NCBI RefSeq assembly: GCF_016545825.1
Contig: NC_052620.1
Location: 17,174,001-17,238,000 of the forward strand
DNA from: Eucalyptus grandis
Taxonomy: Eukaryota; Streptophyta; Magnoliopsida; Myrtales; Myrtaceae
Length of the DNA stretch: 64,000 nucleotides
Reading direction: 5' to 3'
A model generated the notes under the pieces. The model was not told where the DNA came from, did no database searches, and saw only the letters and a program-made list of their open reading frames with translations. A program made the translations under genes and the position numbers. This document shows, piece after piece, positions 31,581 to 42,908 of this stretch. Numbering within the stretch: position 1 is the first letter of the stretch; the number at the start of each line of letters is the position of its first letter.

Positions 31581-32524
31581 TTCGTGCTGAATCAATTGAC
31601 TATGTTTCATCTTGCTCATGGGTCAGAATTGCTCTGCTTTAAGTGATTTGCCCCGTTACTCTTTGAAATTGCAAGGTTTAAGGATAACCAAGAACCCTTT
31701 GAAAATGCATGGTTTAAGGCTAACCCATGAACCCGTTGAAATTGCAAGGTTTAAGGGTAACCAAAAACAAATGCAAAAGCCATTATGTTAAGATGATTAG
31801 TCAAAGGACTTTCGAGACAATTTGAATTCTAAACATTGAGTGCTTTAAAAAAATGGATGATATGGTAATGATGCCATGATAATCACCAATTCCCAAATCC
31901 CACTTTGACAAAAAGTTCTAAGCCTTTTGAGCTAAGCCTTTTGAACCTTTCCCCAAATCAACATTACAACCCATTTCCAAAGTCTCTTCAGATTGGGATG
32001 ATTCAAAGTGGAAATAAGGACTTCCTAAAGAAGATGCCGCTCGAAGAAGTGGGAGTAAGGTTGTCTTATCTCATCTTAAGGTTTCTTGACTTGTAAACCT
32101 GGGCGGAGATGTCGATCGCTGATTAATTCATTTCATAGCCAATGATGCTTATCCATTGCTAAAACCATGACCAAACCTGCACTACGGTCCTTCTAAAAGC
32201 CCTCTTTGATTGGTCAATGTGTACTTATTGTGAATGATTCAAAGCCTTGCGCACTGGAAGAGTGAGGTTGAGTGATCAGTTTATTTCCCACATGAACAGA
32301 TGGGATCAAACAGCCATTTTCTTGAGGATATGCGAGAAGCCCTTTTTGACTAGGGGTCCTTACTTGGCATACTTAACAAACCTTTCTTATAAGTTAGGGT
32401 CATTTCGACAAGGACTTTTCTCCCAAGAGAATTTGACGATTAATGATATCATCAGCATGTGGAGTTAACAAATGACAAAGTCACCTAAGTTGGCTTAAAA
32501 TATGTGTCGTTCGTCTTAATTCGG

Positions 32525-32685
32525 GGCTGCTAAGTAGGCATATTGGTGGCCCCACCATATCCTCCTCACCTGCCCAACCAGCCGATCTCCGCACGTGATG
32601 GAAGACCATCATTGGTACTGCAAGTGGACAAACATTGGTCGAGATAAGCTGCTGCAGGCACGGGAAAATCGCACCAAATCCGGAC
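32525..32685 (+). repeat. 160-bp repeat, copy 3
   Basis: Direct copy of 30345-30505. Confidence 0.85.
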
Positions 32686-32689
32686 ACTC

Positions 32690-33850
32690 AACAATCTATA
32701 CTAGCAAAGTAGAGCAACGTCGAACCTCATGGGCGGCGTGGCCATCCTAGAAGTCTGAAAAGAGACAACTAGTGAGTATAACTCAGTAAGTAAAACTTAC
32801 TAAAATCCGGGTAGGATCATACCTCATCTTTCCACAAGCACATAACTTATCCCAAACACTTGTGCATGACAAATTAATAGCAAGATAAAAATCATGCCTT
32901 ATATAAAATCATGAGAGACCCTAAAATAGGTAAATGCAAGCATGGACCAAAGATCCATTCCATAATGCACATAAGATTTATTTATCAATAACTGAAATTC
33001 ATTGACTCTTTTGGAATCCACCAGGCATCCAAAATCCATCAAGCAATGTCCCCTAGTCCAAGGTTGATGGCTATCCTTCGACAATGAGTCCGTCGGGCAT
33101 CCGAACTTGATCAGGCAACGTCACCGAATCCATTGGTCGATGGCTAGAATTTAGTCCATCGTGTGTCCATGTATCAAGTATCATAATCCGGTACTTATCT
33201 TCGTCTTTTGTTCAAGGCTTGAAGGCTTGCCATGCATAAGTGTGTGGAATGTCTTACCGGTTCCAAGTCCTTGAGCATTCCAAGCATGAATTAGGGTTTG
33301 TGGCTTGGTTTGATTCTATTACACCGATTTAGTACCAAATAAACCTTCCCTCTATTTATGGAACACCCTTCAATAATGGTCTTGATAGGGCATTTAACGT
33401 CGATAGCTTAGGTGGAAAGTCTAAAAGCAATGTCGCAAGTCTATAGGTTCTTTCCAAAGGCCTCTAAGTTCCAAGTGGCAAGCTCTTAATTGGTCCATCT
33501 AGATTTATATTGATGGCTCTTAATAAATGAATTGATCTTCCTTATCTCCCCCAATAATTGGTATCCAAGATCTTCTTGAAGGGCTCCATTATTGGCCTCT
33601 AATATTTCCTAAGTCAAATTTTTTTAAGGAGGGCACTAAATGCAAGGCAACTTAGTCTTCTAGTCTTATCCTAGGGAATGATTAGTTCTACGCCATTAGG
33701 GACACCTTAAACTTGCAATTGAATGACTAAAGTCCAAAATTATTGAATGCATCCTCATCCTAAATTAAGAAGACTCTAGATTAACTTTTCTCCTTAAGTT
33801 GGGTGTGCAGCCACCTTCCCTTCCAAGTTGGGCGTTGTCGCGACCTTCTC
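32690..33850 (-). mobile_element. Family-II-like LTR fragment, minus strand
   Basis: Read on the minus strand it has a TATA-like CCATAAATAGAGG (~33350), GGCATCC/GGATGCC repeats (33010-33130) and the hairpin TGAGT-TAT-ACTCA (32773-32785) preceded by TTTACTTAC. That is the same order as in the complete LTRs. Neither terminus is recognisable. Confidence 0.6.
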
Positions 33851-33859
33851 GAGGGTGAA

Positions 33860-34123
33860 TTACTTAAAGAAGGCTAATGGATTTCCAAGTCCGAAGAAGT
33901 GAGGCAATGCCTGTATAACACCATAATGGATGTTGATCTCTAACAATAGGAGAAGTCGGGCGATCCTAGCTTTTACATATCTCTGACCATCTTGATCTAA
34001 TTGGTCCAACCACCTCTTGAGCTCTTTTTTGGGAGTGGAAATGAATTGTACGTCAGTTTTCCCGATTGCATATAAAATAAGACCGACGACGAAACCTAAT
34101 GTCATGGACCAACGAAATTGCAA
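33860..34123 (-). CDS. Partial helical ORF of retroelement type, uncertain
   Basis: An 87-codon ORF: KKELKRWLDQLDQDGQRYVK, then RIARLLLLLEINIHYGVIQA, then LPHFFGLGNPLAFFK and a stop. After the stop the same frame continues FTLEKVATTPNLEGK. The pattern (W-L ... vk-ri-rLl-LL-i-i-y-vi-AL--Ff ... FTLek-aTtPnLE) resembles the plant retroelement-associated DUF7745-type domain, but this is from memory of the pattern only. It lies head to head with the gag remnant. One or more stops suggest it is not functional. Confidence 0.35.
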   Translation of the reverse strand: MQFRWSMTLGFVVGLILYAIGKTDVQFISTPKKELKRWLDQLDQDGQRYVKARIARLLLLLEINIHYGVIQALPHFFGLGNPLAFFK

Positions 34124-34203
34124 GTAATGCTTACCATATTTTTTTTCTTAGGCAAAACACGGCTAATCCAAGATCACCAATCCGTACTTGTTCCAGAGCA
34201 ACA

Positions 34204-35235
34204 ATGGTTGATAACACCGAACAAACACGTGTTGCTGAACAAACTTGCATCGCTGCCCTCGAATCGGAAATGAAGCAAGTCCTAAATGTTCTTGAGCAGC
34301 TCTCTAAGCAAATCGATTCTCTCTAGGCAAACATTGCCTCACCAGCTCCGCAAATTGAAGTGGTGTTACCACAGCATGCTCCCATGGTTGATCCAAGAGA
34401 TAAATGCAAGAATACGACCGCAGTTGGACCATCAACCTCTGAGGATCCCTTTAGGGTTAAAATTACTGACGCGCCTCAAATTGTTGTGGATGATGAGGTA
34501 CAAGTGATACACTCGGTTGTACCGAAGACGAAACAAGAAAAACGCATGGCAAAAATCGAGGAGAAACTCAAGCAGCTGCAAGGTTCATTTATCCAAAGCC
34601 CAATTGATTTGTCCCACTATGCAAAGGTCAAGATGTCGAAGAAGTTCAAAATGCCAGACTTTGAAAAGTATGATGGCACCTCTTGCCCGAAGATCCATTT
34701 GCAGACATATGTGGTCAGGATGACCCAATATGTTGATAACATGCCCTTGTTGATTCAACAATTTCAAGCAAGCCTGACAGGACTGGCACTATAGTGGTAC
34801 ATTATGAAGAAAATTAATCTGCTGGAGACTTGGGAGGATTTGACCGATTCCTTCTTTAAGCAATATAAGTATAATATTGATGTCACTCCATCTCGAGAAG
34901 ATTTACTTCGCACTGAGAAAAAGAGGACGAAATCTTTCAAGGCATATGTCACGAGATGGAGGACCATAGCTGCTCAAATTACTCCAGAGCCAAAAAAAAA
35001 AAAAAGTTGATGGATTTGTTCATGAAGACACTCCCGCCTGAATATCAAAATCGGATGTTAGGATCGACTGCTGAGTCGTTCAATCAGCTAATCCCTGTTG
35101 GCGAGCGAATTGAAGTAGCATTACTTGATGGATGGGCGTCTGATCAAACTAACTCTTATGGGAGAGTCTCAACCAAGAATGATAAAGAACTTATAGTAGA
35201 GGTTAATGCAACTTATGTTCAACCACCTCGCCCTG
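34204..35235 (+). pseudogene. Tat/Ogre-type retrotransposon gag remnant
   Basis: A coiled-coil N-terminus (LESEMKQVLNVLEQLSKQID) and a stop are followed by KMPDFEKYDGTSCPKIHLQ, LLIQQFQASLTGLAL-WY, TWEDLTDSFFKQYKYN, KSFKAYVTRWRTIAAQ and ERIEVALLDGW. This is the gag/UBN2-type capsid pattern of Tat/Ogre Ty3-gypsy elements. In-frame stops at ~34325 and 34793 and a frameshift at an A-run (~35005) disable it. It ends abruptly where an LTR tail and PBS begin (~35240). Protease, RT, RNase H and integrase are absent. Confidence 0.85.
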
Positions 35236-35267
35236 CCCCGAACACCCTCGGGAAGGTCACGACAGCT

Positions 35268-35285
35268 TGGTGACTCCACTGGGGA
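35268..35285 (+). promoter_or_regulatory. Primer binding site
   Basis: TGGTGACTCCACTGGGGA, three nucleotides after the LTR end, as at 42844-42861. The sequence type is that of Ogre/Tat elements primed by tRNA; the exact tRNA needs a search. Confidence 0.7.
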
Positions 35286-36289
35286 TTAGTGTTAAAACAC
35301 TTAGTGGACTTAGGCCAATTTTTCTTCCTTTTTTTTTTAAATGTTTTTGTTTGGCAGCAAGGATCTTAGGTACGTCCCTAACATTCCTAAAGTGTTAAAT
35401 GTTCTTGCAGATAGGAGGTATAAGGGGAGTAGTCTTTGCTAACCCCTGTCTTGCAGGTTGGAGTTAGGGATGAATGTTTGCATTTAAACTGTTGTGCATG
35501 CTTTATTGCTTTAACACTACACTATTGCACACACAACCTGCGGTCAGACCTGGGCTGCAATAGGATTTCTAGGATAGTGTTGAGAATGATACTTCCTCCA
35601 AAGCGAGACTGCTATGTAGAGGTTGACATTCTCTTCCTTGAAATTTCTTTCATGGTGTCGAATGTGTTTATCCATATCCGCGAGAATGCGTGATTATTGG
35701 GTATTCCATTTGACTGAACGGAGTTAGGGGGACTTGACATGTTAATGCGAGACTGCAACGGTCAGATCATCCTCTTAGCTCCATTTTGTTAAGCCGTCTA
35801 GGTAGAAATTGAGCCTCACATTTCATGCGCATGCCTATGTGATTGTCATCCCTTTTGGTGAAAGTAAGTTGTCTAAAGTCTCACTTTGCAATTTACTTAC
35901 TTTATTGCAGTTTTGTCCGTTCATGACAATTTAGGTTAATCATTGATTTAATTCCTTTGTCAATTAGGAATGAAATGAGGAAATAAATTGCCATACAATG
36001 AATCATTTGGAAAATAAAAAAAAAAAATGAATTTTTTTTCAATTTATGTTTTGGCTCTTCCTAGTTCATATTTAGGAAATTTCGTCCCTATTGGAGCATC
36101 CCATATCTTTGTTTTCTTATTTCATTTTTAGGAAATCCTCTTCATATGTGGACTTTTCTTGACTAAAAATAAATTGTTGTCATGGACTAGCTCTCTATTT
36201 ACACTTCATGCTTCCATGTTCCCATTTATTTAAATTAGGTGATTATGAAGTGATCTCGCTCACCCATCCATACACGGTCGAGAGCTAAA

Positions 36290-36619
36290 ATGGTGGATCA
36301 AAACGAGGTGCTGGACCGTATCATCGACAATATAAATAAGCGAATTGCATACCTCCAAAGTCAAGTTGATGAATTGTCTGCTACTGTGGCTTTTCTCATT
36401 AAGCAAAAGGGCTGTGATGACATATGTACTCCATCTTTAGTGAGAATCTGCGACTCAAAGAAGAGAGCCAAGAGAACTTTTGAATCGACTCATTTTCCCT
36501 AGGTAGCTGAATTTGATGCCACCATGAAGAGACTAGTGACATATCTAGAAGGAAGAATCTCTGACCTGAAGGGTTCGCATCACACGATCAAGGAGGGTGA
36601 AGAACTCAAGGATACATGA
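36290..36619 (+). CDS. Small coiled-coil ORF of the non-autonomous element (one internal stop)
   Basis: Begins MVDQNEVLDRIIDNINKRIA and continues as heptad-like sequence (YLQSQVDELSATVAFLIKQK). After one in-frame TAG at ~36500 the frame stays open to 36619 (MKRLVTYLEGRISDLKG). It resembles the coiled-coil N-terminus of Tat/Ogre gag, as at 34204. It is probably a decayed gag 5' end. No other domain. Confidence 0.5.
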
Positions 36620-38990
36620 TTCATGGTCCTAAGTAGTTCACTTTCCTTGTTTAATTAGGGGCATGCTCGGTTGCACCTTCCCCTGCGTGGGAATTCTTAT
36701 TGCTTTTTAGGGATTGGTTTAAATTTCTTCAAATGCTTGAATATCATATTTTTTATTCCAATAAATGTAATTTGATTGATGAACATCAATAAAATTACAA
36801 GTTTTGTTTTGAGGGCATGATGGGGTACTCCAAACCAGCCCAATGACGATATCCAACCATGAAAGAAACTATCATCCACGGAGGAATCCTGAGGGCTGGA
36901 TTTTTTCATGCTTCCTCCCAAAAACTTTTTCGAAAGCAAAAGCATTTCATTGTTAAAAAGAAAGAAAAAAACATTTTTCCAAAGCTTGTAGCAGATTAAA
37001 ACTCATTTGCTTCTTGTCTCAGTGCATTTGTTTAACTTGATGACAATGGCATATCAAGTTTCAATGACCATAAACTTGATTTGTGATCAACAGGTTTAGA
37101 GCGCACTTGCAATGAAAAAAGATTTGGGGCAAGTTAAAGAGAACCATCATTCTTCGGTGGAAGATCCTAAGGGCAAGTTTGCTCCAAATTACAGCCTATA
37201 TATGGTAAGAAAGGTACTTCCAGGAGGTGCCATCCTAGCAGAAATGGATGGTCATGAGTTTTCAAACTCCAGTGAATTCTAATGCTTTCAAGAAGTATTA
37301 TCCATGATAGAATTTGCCATGTCATGATTTGAGCTGCAAACATTTCTATGATGAGTAAATTGCCTCAGTGAATTGAATTGTTCAAATTTATTGCAAATCT
37401 TGCATTTTTCTTCCTTGATGAATTGTCTGAGATGGATTAAATGTGTGAAATGAGATACTTTGGAATGATGAAATGCAAACCCTATTCCATACACTGACCC
37501 CCAGTGAGTTGTGTGGAAAAATTCCATGCCCACAAGGAAAATGGTGATTCACAAAGGGTACGTCAACCAAGGTGATGAGAGGTAGTTTCTTCTGCTACTC
37601 GAAACACTACAGGTAAATCCATTGTTCAGCCCTTTGAGCCCACACACATGAAGCTTTTTAAATTATCCTTGTCAAGAATGGGAGGAATTTTCTTACTCGC
37701 ACTTGCGTCAATCTTCGAGTATTGCTTTTACAGTGTGACTTGTACGATAATTTGAAGTGTCTTAGGACGATGAAGAGCAGTTCTTTCTCTATCCTATACA
37801 CTTTATCCATTGCATAGCCCATTTGAGCCTATGAATTCATTTCACATTAAACCTAGTTGTAATCATCCCCCACACCGGGGCAAGGAAAGAAAATCAAACC
37901 ACTCAAGTAGCATGATTTAAAATGCTGATAAAAATGGAGACTTTGTCCAAAAAAAAAAGAGTGCAAAAATGGGGCATGAAAAAGTAGTGTGCCTAGTAAA
38001 AGCAAGGCTAATGCCCAAAGAAAAAAAATCAAACACTTGATGAAGTGAGTCGTATCCCCAACAAGGTGGTACCCAAAAAAAAAAAAAAACTCAAATGTTG
38101 AGATGTTGCAATCAGTGGAGTTGTGATGTGAAGAAAATCTTCGATGATGGGGAGGAAAATTGTTGGAAATGTCAAGATGATCACCAACTTTGACACCCTA
38201 AACACTTTTTGAGCCAAATGATCATTTCATTTCTCAACCCATGAACCCAACCTACGTTACGTCCCTTACAAAGTCTCTTCAGATTACAGCATTTGAATTA
38301 ACGTAGAAGTTCATATGTTTGAAAGCATGGCTTGAAGAAGTGTGAGTAAGACAATTTATGCTTCATTTCTCATGTTTCTTGACTTGTAAACCCCAAAATG
38401 ATGGTGAAATATCATTCATTTTTTAATAGCCTCGACTCAAAGAGTCTCCTTTGCTAAGCCATTGACCAAGCCAGCGTTACAGTCCTTGTTAAAGACCTCT
38501 CAGATTGGTAAGTCCGTACCACTTGCGAGATTGCTCGAACCCTTCTTTGGCATTATGATGGAAAGATAGAGTGATTGTCAAAAATTATGCATCAAAGGTC
38601 AGGATAAAACAACCCATTTTAATGAGGATAAGTGAAAAGTCCTTTCAGACCAAGAGATCCCCCATTTGGCACATCCATGACACTCACGTGTTCAGATTGG
38701 AACATTCTTTGTGAAATGTCTCCTAATGGAAATTAGGTGATGCAGGCTTGATATAAATCATAGCGCATGAGCCTCCCTTAAATTAATACATGTTTGTGAT
38801 CACAAATGCATATTGCTTCTCTTATGACCATGTTTTGCAGAAGAGATTTCCCCCAGGAACAGAGATGATACCAGGTAAGTATATCTCTATCCATACCTTA
38901 AATACTTGTCATTGTGCAGGTATTCCCTTTTGAAAACACCAACACTCGATCGAGCTATCCCCCAAAGATTTTTCTCTAGATTCAGTCTGA
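36620..38990. other. Non-coding internal region of the element
   Basis: No supported ORF. Segments 38270-38530 are homologous to 31980-32460 (TTTCTTGACTTGTAAAC and the following phrases). Splice-like GTAAGTATATC occurs at ~38875 and TTGTGCAG at ~38920, as in elements with a processed leader. Confidence 0.5.
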
Positions 38991-38995
38991 TTAAG

Positions 38996-39275
38996 GCGAT
39001 TGAAGAAAGGTTCGGGTCCTGGTCAAATAATCTATGCTGCAACATTAGGCGACCGAAGAAAGGTTTGGGTCTTAGCCAAGCAAAACCTCAGTTTAGGCAA
39101 CCGTAGAAAGGTACCGGTCCTAGACAACCTTATTGCTCTAACAGGCGACCGTAGAAAGGTACGGGTCCTGGAAAAGCAATTACCTCAGTTCAGGCGACCG
39201 TAGAAAGGTATGAGTCCTAGGAAAGTAGTCTCTTCGTTACTATTTTAGGCAACCGTAGAAATGTACGGGTCCTGA
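38996..39275 (+). repeat. Hairpin array 1: six units of ~48-55 bp
   Basis: Units start at 38996, 39049, 39097, 39145, 39194 and 39249. The core is GACCGTA-GAAAGG-TACGGGTC. The arms pair as 6-7 bp with one unpaired base, usually G, in the 3' arm and a GAAAGG loop. Unit 1 (GATTGAA/TTCGGGTC) and unit 2 (GACCGAA/TTTGGGTC) change both arms and keep pairing. Unit 5 has one mismatch. Confidence 0.8.
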
Positions 39276-39378
39276 ACATGTAACACCAACTATCTTGAAT
39301 CACTCTACTCTCCTTGAAGGTAAGATATTCCAGGTAGGTTCCTTTACCATTTGCATACAAATTGCATTCCAAAATTTT

Positions 39379-39699
39379 GACATCTCAGTCTGGATCTGGA
39401 TGTCTTAATTCTCTTCGTTAAACATTTCACTTTGGATGTGAATGTTTTTCGACCTTTCTTGTTATACTTAGTTTGGATCTAGGTATCTTGAGTACAAAAA
39501 TCTTGATATCTCAGTCTGGACCTGGATGTCTTGATTATTTTCATTCAAACATTTCACTCTGGATGTGAATGTTTGTCAATCCTTCTCATTATACCTTAGT
39601 TTGGATCTAGGTATTTCGAGCACAAAATCTTGACATCACAGTCTGGATCTAGATGTCTTAATTCTTGTTGTTAAACATTTCACTTTGGATGTGAATGTT
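39379..39699 (+). repeat. Hairpin array 2: eight bulged stem-loops in a 3-unit higher-order repeat
   Basis: Stem-loops at 39379-39404, 39421-39446, 39464-39486, 39505-39530, 39548-39573, 39591-39614, 39632-39657 and 39674-39699, spaced 41-43 bp in the order 1-2-3-1-2-3-1-2. Type 1 pairs GACATC/GATGTC, type 2 AACATT/AATGTT and type 3 ATACCT/AGGTAT. All have a 7-nt loop, TTTGGAT or TCTGGAT (TCTGGAC once). Six of the eight have a single bulged T three base pairs below the loop. The array is 300 bp upstream of the PPT. Confidence 0.85.
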
Positions 39700-39990
39700 C
39701 TTACCTGTTACGCTTTTCAAGGAACCTGAGTGAGAGTTGGGTACTTGTGGAATAAATAGCGATTTATCATGTACCTTAAGATGCTTTACCGCACTAACTG
39801 GTAAGTAATTGTAGGTACATTCTTTCCTTTGACATCATGCATTTGCATTAGCATTTCCATGCACCATATGAATTGCATTTTTTTTTAAAAAATGTGATAC
39901 ATTTCCCGACAAAAAAATCATTCAGTATATGTGCATGATAAAAATTTAGGTCTCAATTTATCTTTGAATGCAACCTCTACGAGCTCACCT

Positions 39991-40005
39991 TCAAAGAGGG
40001 GCAGC
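39991..40005 (+). promoter_or_regulatory. Polypurine tract
   Basis: TCAAAGAGGGGCAGC directly before the LTR start TGTTGACACC. Confidence 0.65.
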
Positions 40006-42840
40006 TGTTGACACCTAAATTTTGGCGATCCATTTAGTCATTTATTGCATTAAAAAATCAGGGATTAATTTTATCCCTAAAAAAAAAAATTAATTGCATA
40101 GCATATAGATTTAGGTGCATTTGTTTTTAATTTGCATTTTTTTTACATTTATTTACTGGACCGGTGGCGGATGGGTCGAATTAGTGGTTTTGGGTTTTAA
40201 TTAGCAGGCCGGACTAAGCCCATGAAATAAGCAAATTAGCCCAAGCCTATTGTTTTTTTAATTAATTATCCTCTGAGAAATTAAGATTTGATGCGATATT
40301 AGGGTGAATTTTTGAAATTTAAGAAAATCGCATTGCAATCTTATCTTCAGCAATAGGCGATAAAATCAGTAGAGGATATTTGGGAGATAAGGAGAATAAA
40401 AATATTTTTGTGATTAGGAGGTTATAGGCAATCTTTTAAGTTGCATTTTGTTTTGGCCTATAAAAGGGTGTGTATGTAGGGTTTTAAAGGGGGGGATTTT
40501 TCGGTTCTTTGGAAGAAAAAAGAAAAGCGGAAAAGCAAAAATAGCAAAAAACAAAAAAAAGAAAAGGGGGCAGAGGAGAAAAGTACAAGCGGCAGAGGGG
40601 CGATTGTTCATCGTCTCCCTCGCCGCTCGCCCCCCCCTACAACTTCAATCTGTGAAGACCCGTGCCCACCGTCGCTTCGCCAGCATCCCGACTGGCCACT
40701 GACGTTGCCCGCCGGACGCCACTGTCTCGCCACTCTAATGCCGCCTGGAAGCCGAGGCCAGCCACGACCGCCTCCCTCGAAGCCCCGCCGGTGTCCGTCC
40801 GAGCTCTCCCGTTCGTGCCGCGCCAACCCACGATCCCGATGAGTTGTTGCTGCCCAACGCCTACCTAGTCTCACTTAAACCGCGATCCACTTGCCACTCG
40901 GAGTCGAAGACCCATGCGCCGCCGTCGTCTAGCCTCCAAAAGTCCGAGCGATCCCTATTGCCGGCTGACCCACGATTCCGACTACTCGTTGCCGCCAGAG
41001 CTGCCCCCTAACAAACCCACCCGGTTCGCAGCTCTCTTTCCCTCACGACAACCCAAGCGCCGACCGCCATGACACACCCCCGGCGGTCGCTTGAGTCGAG
41101 CCCACTCACGGCCAACGCCAATTCTCGCCATAGCCCGACGCCGATCCTCCGCCCGAGCCCGAACGAGGTTGCCTACTGCTGCTCCTCGCGGCGCCACCGC
41201 TCGCCGCCAATCAGCCAGTTGCTAGTCTTTGCCGGAGCTCTCAACGCCGGCGACCCAACCCCTAGTGATCCACCAAAGCCGCTCGGCCGTGGGTGAAGAA
41301 AGCGGGAAAAGAAAAAGAAAAAAAGAAAAGAAAAGGAAATTAGCTAGTTTTATTTTCTTTTTATATTAACTTTATTTTATTTATTTCTTTTAAGTTTAGT
41401 TGTTATTGTGAAAATTTGAAGTGATCTTCATTTCATGAATTTTGTAGGCATTATCCGCAGGGTCTTTCCCATAATTATTGTAATTACTAATTTGATCCAT
41501 AAGATGTCGGATCATTTTTTTTAATTATATTAATTTTTAGGGTTTGTCGATAGTATTTTAAGTGTTGAATCAATATAATTATTAATGCGATCCGTAAGAA
41601 TTCGGATTGGACAAAAGGCTATTTTTTCGATTATTTTAATCCTTTATTTGATTGAATGTCCTCATTAGTTTAAATACAATGTTTATTTGATAATTGCTTG
41701 TTTTGGAGAATCACTAAAAAAAATCCAAAAAATATTTGAATTAGGATTCAGTTTATTTTGGAATATTTCTTGTTATCTTGCATATCTAGAATATGGATTT
41801 TAGTTCGAATTTAGAAAGATATAAATACAAAAAAAAGTGCATTCATTTAGGTTGTTAGTTTTTAATTTAAATTACACGTTTAATTATTTGGCAATTGTGA
41901 ATTTCGAATTTTATAAAAATAAAAACACAAAGAATCATCATGCATATATCATGTAGAATTAGGGCATTCTTTGTATGTCATGGCATCTTAGGATAAAATT
42001 GCAAGTTTCATTTTAAATTCACTTCATTATTTAGAATAGAATACATTTTTGGGATAAAAAATCATATGCACGTCATATAGAATTAAGTTCATGAAATGCA
42101 CGTCATTTAGTGATTGTTTTTAAGTTCATTATATTATGAATTGCTTATCATTAGACAAGGTCATCTAATAAATGTCACATGACATATAGCTTGCATATTA
42201 AATTGCATGTTACATGTCATTTTAGTTGAAATAATTTTGTATGTCATTGCATTGCATTGTATGTCACTAGAATTAGGTCATTTAGATTGCATTTAATTAT
42301 TGCATTTTTTCATGTCATATAGTTTAGGTCATGTAGTTTAAATGCTGCTTTTATGAAAAAATTCGAATTTCAAGAAAACCAAAATAAAATAAAATGATTG
42401 CTTGCTTTGTGTGATGCAATTTATTTATTTATCTTTTTATTCAATGTTTAATGATGATTGAGCATTTGTGTAGTCATCCCATTGCATGATAGTAATTTAG
42501 GTTAAAATAAATTCAAGCTACTTGCAAAAACACTTTTGAAAATTAAAAAATGAAATGGTATTGAAAGGGCATTAGAGAAATCTAGTATAACCAAGTCCCC
42601 ATACCCCTAGTCTCTGGTTCGTAGGAGTAAAATAATGCTCCCATTATTTTAATTAGGTATCTAATCGACCTACCGAAAACTGATTAGAGGAGACTCCTAG
42701 TTATTAATCATTCGCATATTAGATAATTGAACCTTAAGTCGTGATTTGCTATGGGCTTGGGAGAGCCCAAGCTAACCTTAAAGACTTGGTAGTCCATTAA
42801 CCTAGTTTTAGGTGGTGCACCAGAAAAATAGGTCGCGACA
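40006..42840 (+). mobile_element. Complete LTR, family III (Tat/Ogre-like), 2835 bp
   Basis: Starts TGTTGACACCTAAATTTTGG after a PPT and ends ATAGGTCGCGACA before a PBS. Contains a TATA box (40459-40466), a GC-rich leader (~40600-41295) that produces spurious Arg/Pro-rich ORFs, an AT-rich middle and the conserved GGGCTTGGGAGAGCC near the 3' end. A PPT on its left and a PBS on its right mean that it joins two internal regions. Confidence 0.8.
40459..40466 (+). promoter_or_regulatory. TATA box of LTR III
   Basis: TATAAAAG in GGCCTATAAAAGGGTG, followed by GTGTGTATGTAGGG and a purine-rich leader. Confidence 0.65.
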
Positions 42841-42843
42841 ACT

Positions 42844-42861
42844 TGGCGATTCCGCTGGCGA
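42844..42861 (+). promoter_or_regulatory. Primer binding site after LTR III
   Basis: TGGCGATTCCGCTGGCGA; compare TGGTGACTCCACTGGGGA at 35268. The following ~50 bp (ATTAGTGTTAAAACACTTAG and on) are also shared. Confidence 0.65.
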
Positions 42862-42908
42862 TTAGTGTTAAAACACTTAGTGGACTTAGGCCAATTTTTC
42901 TTTTTCTT

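Larger units (their letters stand above)
28511..32460. repeat. Broken palindrome of retroelement sequence
   Basis: 28500-28780 is the near-perfect reverse complement of 31845-32110, and 29400-29745 of 32130-32460. Both arms encode the same spurious ORFs. 29750-29865 is a direct copy of 28490-28600. Related internal sequence occurs at 38270-38530, tying the block to the Tat/Ogre-like element family downstream. No coding capacity. Confidence 0.8.
35240..40005 (+). mobile_element. Non-autonomous Tat/Ogre-like internal region (PBS to PPT)
   Basis: Bounded by a 3' LTR tail ending CACGACA (35264) plus a PBS (35268-35285), and by a polypurine tract (39991-40005) before the LTR at 40006. The 5' LTR is missing. 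The interior has one small ORF, long non-coding stretches homologous to the palindrome block (38270-38530), and two hairpin arrays. No pol domain is seen, so mobility would depend on a partner element. Confidence 0.7.

Noticed and set aside
38996..39700. CRISPR-like regularly spaced repeats
   Set aside because: Plant retroelement context, repeats differ in stem sequence, no unique spacers and no cas genes.
40608..41296. Several Arg/Pro/Ala-rich ORFs on both strands
   Set aside because: GC-rich leader of LTR III; frames overlap on both strands and the diverged copy at 42909-43225 does not preserve any one frame.
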